Positions 1-11,870 of a stretch of 64,000 bases of DNA are shown here, piece by piece. Position 1 is the first letter of the stretch; each line of letters starts with the position of its first letter. The DNA comes from Dendrobium chrysotoxum. Taxonomy: Eukaryota > Streptophyta > Magnoliopsida > Asparagales > Orchidaceae. The DNA is taken from assembly GCA_019925795.1 (NCBI GenBank), contig CM034305.1:71598573-71662572 (forward strand), read 5' to 3'. The notes under the pieces are model-generated. The model ran no database searches. It was not told the origin of the DNA and was given only the letters and a program-made list of their open reading frames with translations. The position numbers and the translations under genes are program-made.

Positions 1-999
1 TTTAATACAAAAATTTTATGAATTTGAAAAATTTTAACTAGAAAGCCGTTTTTAAAAAATAGTACGAAAATTGTCTCAAATGAATTCTTAATTTATGTTG
101 AATTTGTGTTTTGTTATCTTAAACATTATTCTATACTGTATTAATTCTAAGTTGATAAAATATTGATGACAAGTCTACAATGTTTCTAAAATTTTGACAC
201 GCCAAGCTTAAACGCCTAGTTATAATTCAATATCAATTACATTTAAAAAAAAAATATCAATCATATATATATATATATATATTTCTCAAGGTTAGTCGAT
301 TTATAATATTTTATTTATATAAATATTATAATTATATAAATTTATCCAAATATATATATTTTTATTTATATTTATTAATGATAATAATTTAAATAATTAT
401 TAAACCTAAATAATTATGGAAATACGTTAATCCCCTAATTTTTGATATTCTTGTGTTCATTCTTTCCTCGCCCAAATTCCCTCACGTTTACTTCCTTCGC
501 CCAAAAAATGAGAAGAAGAAGCCTAGCTAAGCTTAATTTGACTTGCATACTTAAAATTCTACTCGGAATAAATAACTATTTTAAACTGATAGCTAAGACT
601 GGACCCTTAACCTACTGAACTGGAGATTTTCGACCACCTTACATTAAGATAAAACGTCACACATAAATTATTGCACAAAGAAAATAATTCAGATCAAATT
701 TTCAATTTGAGTGTCAGAAAACCTACTGGAAGGCATTCTGAATTCAGATACTCTATCAAACTTGTACATCAAAAGTACTCTGACACTAATACTTCATTTC
801 GGATAATTTTTTTACTACTTAAAATAGCTTTTTAGTACAAAAATTTTAATTATTGTATAAAAAAATTATTTTAGAAAGTAGTAAAAGAGTCGTCCCAAAC
901 GAATCCTAATAAGCAAATATATATTCTGCCTCAAATCATTTTCATTGATATTGTATTTTTTTTTATTGATAGATTGTATATGATATCAACACAACGCTC
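1..999. other. AT-rich sequence without a gene
   Basis: No supported coding region on either strand. The stretch is AT-rich with many short A and T runs and a simple (AT)n tract. It ends where the 5' leader of an L1-type LINE appears to begin; that boundary is approximate. Confidence 0.5.
263..282. repeat. (AT)n microsatellite
   Basis: About ten uninterrupted AT units, read directly. Confidence 0.9.
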
Positions 1000-1112
1000 T
1001 GCTAGGGTTTGCCGATTTTATTTTATTGTTTACCGTGTTTTTGCTTGTCGATCTTTTTTCTATGGTTTTCTTTTGGTTTTTGGTGATTTCTATTCCGTGG
1101 TGTTGATATATC

Positions 1113-2256
1113 ATGGCGAATCCCACCCTCAAACGATCTAATCCTAGTTTCTTGGAATCGAAGAACAAGTCCAAGTCTTTCAAAGAGGCTTTGGCTGGTT
1201 CTTCATAATTACCTAGTTTTCCTTATTTAATGCATACTACGCATCGGGGATTACCTGCTCTCTGGATCTCTGAAGAAGAGATCCAAGCTTTAGGCACTCC
1301 TTTCGAGTTTGCTCTTGTTTGCAAATTTTTGGTTAGGGACCTGCACTAGATAACATTAGGAAAAAAAATTTCTAACTCAAACTTTCTGCAGAGTTCCCCC
1401 GTTACCTTATTAGATCGGAGACATGTCTTAATAAAACTTTCGAACGACTTGGCTTATAGCCGGATTTTTTCTAGGAGGGCCTACTATATCAATAATTATT
1501 TCATGAAACTTATAAAGTGGACTCTTACATTTGACATTTCTGCGGAATCCCCCATAGTTCTTATTTGTATGTCCTTTCCTAATTTACGCCCTCACTTCTT
1601 TTCTCATCATATTTTACATGGTTTAGGGTCTTTATTTCGCCAACCTCTTTAGATTGATAGTGATACTGCCTCTGGCTCCCATCCATTGGTAGCTCGTATT
1701 TTAGTTGACTTAGATATAACAAAATAATACTCTGATTCATTTTGGGTTGGTCTAAAGAAATTTAGTTGTATACAAAAGGCGGTGATGAGCGAATTTACTA
1801 ACTTCTGTGAAAATTGTAAAGCTTTTGGTCACAGAAAACTAAGTGTATTCAGTTATATCCTTATTTGAGGAGGCATGCTCCTGCTAACCATGGTATTTCC
1901 CAAACTACTTCTCCTATGGGTGAAGGTAATCTTCATGATTCTAATATTGAGCCTCTTTTGAAAGAGCCTGTGGCTGCGAATGTTACTCATACTAATCATA
2001 ATAAGAATTTAAATAGGGAGAATGAATGTTGTTAACATGCCTTATATGAACCTTCTCTTATTATTCCTCGTTCTTCTGCTCCCTCTCATGCTGAAGGATC
2101 TATTCTAAAGGAGAGTTCAGATGGTATTGATTTTATGGTTGCGTTACCTATCTATTTTCAATAATGAGGAGAGGGATATTGATGGGAGTGGTGAATTTGA
2201 TCATGCTCTTGTTGCGGGTGCTAGTTCTCATTTGTTGCGATCCAGGAGCCTGAGCA
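1113..2256 (+). pseudogene. L1 ORF1 (gag-like, DUF4283), N-terminal part
   Basis: An ATG at 1113 opens a reading that starts MANPTLKRSNPSF and, with stops and frame changes, continues through recognisable ORF1 words: FALVCKFLVRDL, RRHVLIKLSND, SPIVLICMSFPNLRPHFF and SHPLVARILVDLD. These match the DUF4283 RNA-binding region of plant L1 ORF1 proteins. A zinc knuckle follows near 1800-1850 as CENCKAFGHRKLSV; the fourth metal-binding Cys of the CCHC pattern is missing. The product would have bound LINE RNA. In-frame stops (after ALAGSS, for example) make it a pseudogene. The reading breaks at the LTR insertion near 2257 and resumes near 4112. Confidence 0.7.
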
Positions 2257-4111
2257 TGTGATTTTGATGATAATAAATATTATTCTATTTTACTTTGTTT
2301 CTCCTAATATTATTACTAAATATTTGAATTATGCACACTAACATTTCAGGTACAACATACACCGTGACACAAAAGATCAAGACATAATACTGGGTAGAAT
2401 ATGTTTGATGTTTTTGCAGGAGTCTGCATTTTCATTCATTTATTTTATATTTCTTGAGTCCAAAGTCCTGTAAAAGGTGTATGTCAGCTTAGTGACCATG
2501 CACACATATATTAAGGAGTGAAAACAAAAATTTTTGAATTTATGCAAATCATGCTGTATGATCTACATCATATTATATGATCTATTAATCATAAATATAT
2601 TATAATGGCTAATTAAGTAATTAATATTTTTAATTAATCATAATGTAAGAAACATATCATACAGGTCGATCAATTTAAATCAAAACCCTAGCCACTAATC
2701 AGATTTAAGTAGGTATTTTAATTTTTTTAGTTTTGAACTTATCGAATTTTATAAACAAGTTCGTACGGCATGATATTTAAAATATTATCTAAATAAATCC
2801 CCATAATTAGTCAATCAAATTAAGGTTTAATTAATATGGCATATTGTACAGTACGATATTGATCATACTAGACGATTTGTAGAGACAAAATTTGATCATC
2901 CCAGGAATCCTCCTGGATGAACCTTGATTTATTTAACTAATCATATAGTATGATGCTAATTATACAGTATGATGTCAATCGTATAGTATGATGTCAATCG
3001 TACTAGACAATTGGCAGAGGTGATGTTTGATTATCTCGTAGATCGTCCTGTATGATTTTGAGAAGAATGAATTAATCATACCGTATGATCCAAGTATTGT
3101 ATTGTACGATTAGTATATTATATTTGAATAGATCATATTATGACTCATCCATCATACTGAACGAACTGATATTTCTTGAAATAATCATAATGTACGATCA
3201 AGATTATAATGTATGAATAGAGTTGGCTAACTTGAAATTTAGGGTAATTTGAGCATTTGTTTAAAAATCATCCCTAATTCATCTTAGAAATTCTTATGCC
3301 ACTTTTTCTGAGGGAGAGCTTCTATGAGAAGGGATTGAAGAGGAAGAATTATTTTGGAGAGAAAGAGAGAGAGATGAGGTCTTGAGGGAGAAGATTCTTG
3401 TAAGACAAGAGAGTGTGTCGGAGGGATTTCTATACATAATTGCTTGGTGATCTTACATTCTTCCTCCAATGTTAGTGTCTTTGCTTGAGGGAAACTCTAG
3501 GAAGTGTCTCATCGTGGGAAGGATCCGGTCGCTCCACCGCATTGAGGAGGTGAAAGGTATTCGGCTACTCCTCCGCATCGAGGAGGTGAAAGGGATTCAA
3601 CGACTCCGTCGCATCGAAAGGTAAAAGGGATTCAACTACTCCGCTACACCGAGGAGGTGGAAGTGATTTGTAAGGGCTTCTCTGTCTTGTTGAGAGGATA
3701 AAAGGAGAGTCACTAGTGTTAGTGTAATACTCTGAGTGCAGGACTCCGAGGAGTGGGTACATAGGTCAATATTGACCGAACCACTATAAATCTCTGGTGT
3801 GTTTATTCTTGTGTTTATCTTTATTTTTTCATATTTTTATTTATTGCATCTTACTTTTTACGTATCTTTGATATATGAGTTTTTTGTTTTGCAAAAATTA
3901 AATATCTTATTTTTGCTCAAAAGAAAAACAAAAAAAAATCAAAAATTAAAAACTGAAAAAAAATTCTTCTTTGCAAGTATTGCTTAAAATCAAAATAAAG
4001 TTTTATTTAGATTGGTGTTGTCAAATTATTCAATGAATCATAAACATTTCAAAAGGATAATTTTTTAAAGGGAATATTTTAAACTCCAATTCACCCTCCT
4101 CTTGGTGTGCA
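2257..4111 (+). mobile_element. Probable solo LTR (copia-like) inside L1 ORF1
   Basis: L1 ORF1 similarity stops near 2257 and resumes near 4112. The intervening 1.85 kb begins TGTGATTTTGATGATAAT and ends TTCACCCTCCTCTTGGTGTGCA in the style of plant copia LTRs (TG at the start, CA at the end). Between about 2550 and 3210 it is full of imperfect copies of ATCATATAGTATGATG-like words. About 3535-3660 holds several CGCATCGAGGAGGTGAAAGG-like words. No gag or pol coding is present, hence solo LTR. I could not find a convincing 5-bp target duplication, so exact ends are uncertain. Confidence 0.45.
3535..3665. repeat. Short degenerate tandem repeat in LTR
   Basis: A unit of roughly 40 bp containing a GAGGAGGTGAAAGG-like word followed by a TTCG/CAACTACTCCG-like word recurs about three times. 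It is probably part of the LTR U3/R region. Read by eye. Confidence 0.5.
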
Positions 4112-4545
4112 TTTGTAATTTAAGTTGGTCTAACAACCAATACTTGAACTTTCATCATCCTCCTTCTATTCATTCTAATCTGGCTATTTCTCATTCATAT
4201 ATTATTGGTAAAGATAAGGAACATGAAACTAAGGCTGGAACTGGCACTTCAAAAAAAAAAAAACTTTCTTCGAAGGATGTGATTGACTCTTCTGAAATTA
4301 AATCTCACACTTAATTTTCTAATTCTAATTAGGAGGAAGTTTTATTTTATTCTTATATGGAGGCTTATTCCAAGTTCTTTATGAATATAATCATATGGTT
4401 AGGCATGCTTCTTTGGAGGATTTCATAAAGGTTTCCAATAAGAAAAAGATGAAAATATCCAAGACAAATAAAGCTGATTTATTAGCATCTCATTCAAGAT
4501 ATACTAGACCTAAAGTTGCAAATAAATCGATTTATTATGATTAAA
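4112..4545 (+). pseudogene. L1 ORF1, C-terminal part after the LTR insertion
   Basis: Resumes the ORF1 reading after the LTR. It is a low-complexity, Ser/Lys-rich tail with KAGTGTSKKKKLSSKD followed further on by a basic segment. It ends close to the start of ORF2, as in plant L1 elements where ORF2 starts near the ORF1 stop. Several stops are present. Assignment rests on position more than on motifs. Confidence 0.5.
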
Positions 4546-5280
4546 ACTCTTACTTGGAATGTCAGAGGTGTGGGAAACATCTTATCCCACTCGCATATCT
4601 AGAATTTATGTAGGATAAATAACATTTCCTTTTTTTCTTATCCTTGAGCCTTTAGTAATTATTGATAAATTGACAATTTATCAGAGGCAGCTTGATTTTC
4701 ACTCTTCCTATGCCAACACCGATGGTAAATTTTGGTTACTTTAGAATAATCACATTAATTGTACTATTATTATTGATTTTGATCAAGTTATTCATTGCAA
4801 TATTTTCATTAATAACTACTTGATTATGGGTTCTATAAGTTATGCTAGTTGCTCTAAGATTGGTACGATGCCTCTTTGGCAACAACTTCATACTTTTTCT
4901 GATTCCTTTAGTGGGCCTTGGTTTGTTGGTAGTGATATTAATATTATTGATAATACTTCTAGAAGATTGGGAGGCTCACCTCCTAACCTCTCAGCTATGG
5001 GGGACTTTAATAGCTGTATTTTGGATTGTAGCCTTATGAATATTGGTTTCTCTGGCTCTAAGTTCAAATGGTCTAATGATAAACTTTGGCAAAGATTGGA
5101 TAGAATTTTGTTTAATTTTGATTGTATTTCCTTATTTCCTAATACTTGTGTTCAACATCTTAGTCATACTATTTTTCATCATGTACCTTTGCTGATTTCT
5201 ATTAATAGCTTTAATGGATCAAGTTTTTCTCCATTTAGATTTCAAAATATTTCGCTTCTTTCTAATGATTTTTTATAAAG
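4540..5280 (+). pseudogene. L1 ORF2 endonuclease (EEP) domain, broken
   Basis: ORF2 starts with the L1 endonuclease hallmark TWNVRGVGN near 4550. Further along are FVGSDINII, a LGGSPPNLSAMGDFNSC region, and WSNDKLWQRLDRILFNFD, which match the DNA-binding and catalytic core of the plant L1 apurinic-type endonuclease that nicks target DNA. The expected GDFN-type word reads GSDIN here, and stops occur around 4600-4800, so only 4820-5278 is continuously open (152 codons). The sequence continues into the linker before RT. Confidence 0.7.
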
Positions 5281-5399
5281 TTGTGGAGATTAATTGGACG
5301 GCACCTTTATCTTATTATGATGGGGATAATGAAATTATTGCTTTTTCTCTTAAGTCTAAACATCTTAAACAAACCTTAAGGTAGTGGAATAAAAATATT

Positions 5400-7255
5400 T
5401 TTTGGTAACATTTTTTAGAATATCTCTAAAGCTAAAAAGACGTTGTCTTATTTTTAAGAATAATTTTATGCTTTATAATTCTAATGAGATTAAGCTTTTA
5501 GTAGAAAATGTTAAAAGGAACATTTCTGATTTGCAATTTTATGAGGAATTTTGGAGACAAAAGGTTATTTATATGTCATTAACTAATAGTGATAAGAACA
5601 CTAAGTATTTTCATGCTCGTGAGAATGGTAGAAGACTCAAAGCTTTTATTCGTAACATCAAATTTCCATATGCATCTTGTTTGTAGAATATGGAGGATAT
5701 TTCTGCTTCAGTTATTGATTATTTTAGGAGCATCCTTGGCAAGTCCAAGGATGTGGTTTATTTATCTAATCCTTCTTTTATTCCTTCTATTATTTTTGAT
5801 GTGGATAATTATCATTTTTTAAATGTCTTGATGCTTTGGATATCCATAATACTTTGTGGGGTAGAAATAAGGATTATGTGTATATTCCGGATGGTTAAAA
5901 TATTCTTTTTTTATCAAAACCATTGGAATATCACTAAGGATGACCTTCGTAAAGCTGTTAAAGGTTTTTTTTAATGGTTTGACAATTCTCAAATGCTTTG
6001 TTAATACTTCTATTTTTCTCATCCCTACGTGTGACAATCCTAGCTGACTACAGACCAAATTAGCTTATGCTCCACTTTTAATAAGATTCTTTCCAAAATT
6101 CTCCCTTCTCGTATGTTGATATTTTTCCCAGCATTATCTCTCTTAATCAAACTAGTTTGGTTAAAGGGAGGAATACTGTGGATATTGTATTGCTAGCCCA
6201 GGAGATGATTCATGATATTAATTTAAAAGTGAGGGGTCAGAAATGATTCTCAAATTAGACATTTTTAAAGCCTATGATAGCATCAATTGGTAATTTATGG
6301 ATAAAATTCTTAAGTTATTTAGGTCTAATGATGTCTAGTATTCTAACATCATCGAGAATATCTGGTATTCTATCATTTTTAATGGTAAATCTCATAATTT
6401 TTTTCAATCTTGTCAAGGTGTCAAGCAATGTGACCCTCTCTCCCCTATGCTTTTTCTTATCATTGTTGATTACCTTTCTAGAGGGTTGCATAATTTATTT
6501 TCTAAATTTAAAAGTATGGCTTATGTTAATTCGGGTAGTATGGCCATTTCTCACTTGTGCTTTGTTGATGATTTTATTATATTTTGTAATTGTTCTTTTA
6601 AAAGTGTGAAAAGGCTTCATAAATTTCTTTTGGATTTTGATAAGGAAAGTGGTTTGTACTTAAACTCCAAGAAGTGTTCTTTCATTCTTGGGAATGATAT
6701 GTCTTAAAGTAACATGAACAGAATTTCTAATTATATTGGTTTTTTTAAAACAAAATCTTCCATTCTTTTATTTGGGCACCCCTATTTTTAATGGTCACAA
6801 GAAGTCCTTTATTTTTGACAAGGCTTTTCAATGCATTAATCCTAAACTATCTTCTTAGAAATTTAAACTTCTCTCTATGGGTGGTCAGCTTATTTTGATT
6901 AAGAGTGTGCTTGCCTCTATGCCTTTATATCATTTTCAAACTATTAACCCTTCCTTGAAGGTCTTTGGTAGGATGGACAATATTTTTAACAAATTTTTCA
7001 GGGGTTCCACTTTGGTTATTAAGAAATTTCATTAGAGGACATGGAAGTATTGCACTGGTCCTTTTGGGGAAGGTGGGCATGGTTGCAAATCTATAAAAGG
7101 TATGGTGATATGTTTCTCTATTAAGCTTTTATGGAAATTAAGGAAAAAGAACTCCCTCTAGGGCAATTGTATGAACATAAAATACTATAAGTCGGTTCAT
7201 CCTACTTGGTGCTCCTTTAAAAAGGGTCAGTCCTTGGTTTATTCTAGGATTTGCA
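5400..7255 (+). pseudogene. L1 ORF2 reverse transcriptase, broken
   Basis: The linker before RT contains the L1 word NSDKNTKYFHARENGRR near 5590. The RT core is spread over three frames. FVDDFIIFCN near 6560 is the catalytic YADD/FVDD motif C, preceded by CDPLSPMLFLIIVDYLSRG (motif B region) and followed by FLLDFDKESGLYLNSKKC. The region after RT ends with SIKLLWKLRK and SVHPTWCSFKKGQS near 7210. Frameshifts and stops are frequent. The element is cut before its 3' UTR by the gypsy-derived sequence. Confidence 0.7.
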
Positions 7256-8335
7256 ATGATTTTAATCTAGAGTTAAAGAAAAAAACCATTTATTCAGGGG
7301 CGAATTCTTTCTTGAGAAGATTACAATCATGCCATTTTTTAATTTTATCTTTATAAATCTTGGCATTTTCATATGCCTCATTTCTAAATTCTTCTAATAC
7401 ATTAAATTGTAACAATCTTTTTCTTTTGCTCCCTTAAGATTGAAATTTAATTCTTTCACTATCCAGAATACCTTATGCTCTTATATTATAGGTAGGTGGC
7501 AAGCTTTTCCAAAGACTAACCTATATGGAGACATTCTAATATGGGTTTTAAAAGCAATTCTATAGGCCCATAATACATTATTTAGTTTAATAGTCTAATC
7601 TTTCCTATTAGAACTAACATTTTTTTCTAAAATTTTTTTAATCTCTCAATTACTTATTTCAGCTTGGCTACTAGTTTGGGGATGTTAAGATGTTGCAACC
7701 CTATGATGAATACCGTATTTAACTAGTGCTGCTTCTACTTTCTTATTATATAAATGACTTTCCCATCACTAATTATTACTCTAGGTATTCCAAATTAAAA
7801 ATATATATATTTTTTCCTTAAAAGTGTAAGCACAACCTGAGCATTAGTTCTAGGGGTTTCTACTCCTTCAATCCATTCTGATACATATTCAATAATAATA
7901 AGAATATAGTGGCATCCATGGGATTGCATAAATGGTCTCATAAATCTAATCCCTAAACATGAAATAACTAAATTTCCAAAATGTAATTTAAGGGAATTTC
8001 ATTTCTTATAGAAATTTGACATTATGCAAAAATTTTCTTTTCTAAGTGGAGGATAAATCAAATGGAAGCATATCACTAACAATAAATTTAATAATATCAG
8101 CATACTATGATAATCTACTCAGATGTAAAGGAAATAGTTGCTCATAAAAAACACATTAATTTCAAGCTCATTATATGCTTGTTATTCAATTATAAGTCTT
8201 GATAGGAGATCAAAATTTTGATTTTTAGTTCCTTATCTATTAAAAATTTCTACATCAAATTTTTGTAACAAAAGAATCCATCTCACCAATCTAGGTTTGG
8301 AATCCCTTTTTGTCATAAGGTATTTGATTACAAAA
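7256..8335 (-). pseudogene. Gypsy integrase remnant
   Basis: Minus-strand reading gives YVSEWIEGVETP, PRVIISDG and, at the far end, KWHDCNLLKKEFAPE followed after a stop by MVFFFNSRLK. These are the integrase core (the D of ISDG is one catalytic residue) and C-terminal region of Ty3/gypsy Pol. Multiple stops and frameshifts are present. Confidence 0.65.
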
Positions 8336-8339
8336 TAAT

Positions 8340-9560
8340 CAGTTTATATAACTATTTTTGTGTCAATCAAATATGACCAAATTTTATTAAAAAAAAAGAT
8401 AAAAGCTTGTAATTCTTTTTTTGTGGTAGTGTAGTTACATTGTGCAGCATTCAAAAAGGTAGCATGAAATTTCTTATCTTGCTTTTGGCTAAGAACAGTA
8501 CCTACAACAAAATTGCTTGCATCACACATGACTATAAAAGGTATGGACTAATTAGGAGCAATAAAAATAGGTGCAAATTTTAAAGCTTGAAGACATGCAA
8601 TAATCAAATATTTTTGAAAGTTTTAAAGCTTGAAGACATGAAATATCAAAAATAAAAAGAACATCCTTTTCCAACAAATGACATAATTGTTTTGAGATTT
8701 TGGAAAAGTCCTTTATAAACCTCCCATAAAATCTTGCATGTCCAAGGAAGCTCCTAACTCCTTTAATTGAAGGGGAGGGGGGGGGGGGGGTGTGCACGGG
8801 GGGAGATTTTATGCCCCAAAGTAATTCCCTTAATTACTTAGTGACCATAAATTAACATTTTTTCTAATTTAGTACTAAAATTTTTTCCAAACATCTTTTT
8901 AAGTGTAATGGTCAAATGACCAAGAAAGGAATCAAAGTAGTACCAAATACAAAAAATCATCCATAAAAATTTCAATACCCCACTTAATTAAATCTGAAAA
9001 GATGGACATCATACATCTATGAAATATAGCAGGATCAGTACAAAGACCAAAAGGTATTCTTCTAAAGGCAAATGTCCCATAAGGACTAGTAAAGGTAATT
9101 TTTTCCTAGTCCTCAAGTGCTATAAGAATCTACTGGTACCCTGAGTATTCATCTAAGAAATAATAAAAAAATGTCTTGCCAACCTATCCAGCATATGATT
9201 AAGGATAGGTGAGGGAAAATGATCTTTCCTAGTGTCTTTGTTTAGTTTCCTATAATCTATACAAATTCTCCAACTAGTAACTATCCTAGTGGGAATAAGT
9301 TCTTTATATTCATTGGATACTTCAGTCAAATCACCCTTCTTAGGTGCACTGTGAATAGTACTCACACAAGCACTATCTAAAATGGCATAAACAATTCCTA
9401 CATCTAACCATTTGAGTATTTCCTTTTATATAACCTCTTTCATAGATGGGTTTAGTCTACTTTGAGGATTAGCTTATGGAATAGATTTTACCTCCTTCAA
9501 AATCCTATGCATACAAAGAATGGGGTAAATTTTCTTAATATCAGCTATAGCCTTTCCAAA
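8340..9560 (-). pseudogene. Gypsy reverse transcriptase and RNase H remnant
   Basis: Minus strand. RT N-terminal fragment at 9153-9365 reads WRICIDYRKLNKDTRKDHFPSP. The RT C-terminal fragment at 8552-8797 reads IKGVRSFLGHARFYGRFIKDFSKI. RNase H at 8344-8529 reads MCDASNFVVGTVLSQ and NYTTTKKELQAFIFFFNKIWSYLIDTKIVI. The YIDD catalytic region in between is damaged. A pure G run at about 8777-8790 falls within the RT C-terminal coding. Would have copied element RNA into DNA; inactive now. Confidence 0.75.
8777..8790. repeat. Poly(G) run
   Basis: Fourteen consecutive G residues inside an AT-rich decayed gypsy RT. Possible assembly or sequencing slippage point. Confidence 0.8.
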
Positions 9561-9585
9561 AGCATTTTTTATAATCTCTAAAACC

Positions 9586-10523
9586 CTAATCAACTTGCCT
9601 TCTTATTATTTTTCCAAACTTGTAGAAATTATCAGGTAAAGTTGCTTCTCTACCTAAAAAGGCATACTTAAGATGGTTGGGTAAGAACTTAAGCTCCAAA
9701 ATAAGGGTTTCTTCTATAGATGGTCTTAAAGTTCTTCCCATATATGATGTAGCTAAAGTCTCAAATTTCCCCCTAAATATTTTAGTAGTATCTCCAATAG
9801 ATTCAACAGATTCTTCTAAGTCCACAAAATTTCTTTCCAATTTTGTCTCCTTAGATTTTTCTTCTACCAATTCTTTTTCCGAACCCCCCACCATAGATTC
9901 TTCTGATTCCACTCTAAAATAATTTCTATTATTTTCATTAGGGAATTTCATAGAATTATGAACATCAATAGTCACTTCTTGATCTAGTACTCTCGTAATC
10001 AATTCCTCTTTATGAACATCAATCATATCCTTACTAGTTACTAAGAAAGGTCTCCCTAAGATAATAGGTATCTCTTTTTCATTTTCCATATCTAAGATAA
10101 TAAAGCTTGCAGGGAAGATAAACTTATCCTCCTTAAGAAGAATATCCTCTACTACCCCCTTAGGTTGAGCAATTGATCTATCATTTAGCTGAAGAGTGAT
10201 AAAAGTAGGTTGAACCTCTCATACATCTAATCTTTTGAAAATGGATAAGGCATAAGATTGATGTTAGATCCTAAATCACACAAGGCTCTACCACAAAAGT
10301 TTTCTCTTATTGCTATGGGAATGGTGAAGCTACCTGAAAAATTCAATTTTTCAAGAAGTTTCTTTTGAATGATAGCACTACTCTTCTCAGTTAAGGCTAT
10401 AATTTCAAACTTTCTTAACTTCCTTTTCTTATTCAGAATATCCCTCATAAATGTAGCATAAGAGGGCATTTTTTCTAAGGCTTCAGAGAAGGGTATATAG
10501 ATGGTTAACTTCTTAAACACCAC
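9586..10523 (-). pseudogene. Gypsy gag C-terminus and aspartic protease remnant
   Basis: Minus-strand fragments at 10227-10523 and 9586-10089. The first contains ALEKMPSYATFMRDILNKKRK, then CGRALCDLGSNINLMP, the retropepsin-like active-site region of Athila/Tat-type gypsy proteins (DLGAS-like, here DLGSN). The second contains IPIILGRPFLVTSKDMIDV, the conserved flap/C-terminal protease region, then an acidic linker toward RT. A break in frame lies between the fragments near 10090-10226. Confidence 0.7.
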
Positions 10524-10529
10524 AAAGAA

Positions 10530-11870
10530 CTTAGAGAATTATTTATCCAAATTTTTCTTAATTAAGCTCTAGGGAAAAGGTTGTGGTGGTCTATTACAAC
10601 CTTTTTAATGCGTCTCTTAGTTTCTGTGATGGGTTCGGATAGGAGGTTCAGCTTCTATGAGTTCTTCTATACCACTATCCTTTTGAGGTTAATCTTTGTC
10701 TTTATAAGGGTCTCTTAAATCTTTCCCACTCCTAAGCTAGATATTATTGCATTGCTCCTCTAATTTCTGATAGTTAATAAAACTAGTAAGTTGCCCTATC
10801 TGATTTTTTATTTTTCTAAGGGTTGTAGATTGATCCTATAATTGAATTCCCATTTACATTACTACCTCATCCAAAGGTGTCTTCCTATTCCCAAACTGAT
10901 TACTTTGATCAAAACTTAAGGGGTAATGATACGACACTAATATGTTAGGCACCACAGTGCTCACACATTTAGGATCTATTACAATAAGTATCTAACTTTT
11001 TAAAAATTGTTGCTACCTAAGAAATCAAAATGGATAAAGCATCAAATTTGTAAACACCTACTACTCTCTAAAGATTCACCCTATCAAAAGGACCCTATAA
11101 ATTATTTATAGCTATTTCCTTAATTAATTCATAGGCTTTCTCAAATATATTTCCTCCAGCTACTACATCAACAATTGACCTAAGGGATCCTATGAGACCA
11201 TTATAAAAGTATGAATAACTAACTAATCAATTAAAGTATGGTGAGGGCATTTCCTAAATTTTTTTCTTAAAATCTCTCCCAACTTTAACACTCCTTCAAA
11301 TTGGGCAAAAGATGTCATATCATTTTTAAGCTTAGTTGTTTTTTAAGGTGGAAAATACTTAACTAAGAATTTGTGTACTAACACATTCCAAGTGGTTACA
11401 AAGTTTGGGAGAAAAGAATTCAATAATATCTTAGCTTCATCCTTTAGAGAAAATAGAAATGAATAAATTCTAATAGCATCATCTCTAACACCAATATAGT
11501 TGAATATTGTATAAATTTCTAAGAAGCTAGCTAATTGTAGGTTGGCATCTTCGATAGGAGTTTCCCCAAACTGAAAATTTCAAACCATATGAATTATGGC
11601 ATGTTTCAGCTTAACGTGTTTGGCCTAGATAGTAGGTCTATTGATATTCTAATGGATTTCTTCTACTACAAGATTGGCATACTCCCTAAGAGGTATATGA
11701 TTGTTCTGATCTTGTACTTATTCAAACAACTCTAAAATCTTTTTATCTTTTATAATTTTGGTAAGGGTCCTTTCAATCTCAGAGTCAAATAATAAGGGCT
11801 CCTTACTAGATCTATTATGCATGTAATAATAATGCACTAAAAAGTAAAGAACAAAAACTAAATAAACAAT
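10530..11870 (-). pseudogene. Gypsy gag remnant
   Basis: Minus-strand sequence upstream of the protease fragment reads as scattered pieces of a retrotransposon gag protein with many stops. No fragment longer than about 60 codons is open. Assigned by its position between protease and the presumed 5' end; individual motifs are weak. Confidence 0.45.

Larger units (their letters stand above)
1000..7255 (+). mobile_element. Decayed L1-type LINE, interrupted by an LTR
   Basis: The + strand carries, in order, an ORF1-like gag protein with a DUF4283-type domain and a zinc knuckle, an endonuclease (EEP) domain and a reverse transcriptase. This is the order of plant L1 LINEs. Stops and frameshifts occur throughout, so it is inactive. 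Sequence at about 2257-4111 does not belong to the LINE and splits ORF1. Similarity to L1 ORF2 stops near 7255, after the words CSFKKGQSLVYSRICN, and antisense gypsy integrase sequence follows at once, so the 3' end and tail are missing. The 5' limit is a guess, placed about 110 bp before the ORF1 ATG at 1113. Confidence 0.75.
7256..11870 (-). mobile_element. Decayed Ty3/gypsy internal region (Athila/Tat-like)
   Basis: Read on the minus strand from high to low coordinate, the order is gag, protease, reverse transcriptase, RNase H, integrase: the Ty3/gypsy order. Protease words (DLGSNINLMP, IPIILGRPFL), RNase H (MCDASNFVVGTVLSQ) and the integrase C-terminus (KWHDCNLLKKEFAPE) resemble the Athila/Tat branch. 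All domains contain stops. The integrase end abuts L1 sequence at about 7256, so the 3' LTR is absent on that side. The 5' LTR should lie above 11.9 kb but I could not delimit it. Clade is an inference from a few motifs. Confidence 0.75.

Noticed and set aside
5819..6058. Minus-strand 79-codon ORF inside the L1
   Set aside because: Antisense to L1 RT; no motif.
9677..9922. + strand 81-codon ORF
   Set aside because: Shadow of the antisense gypsy protease region.
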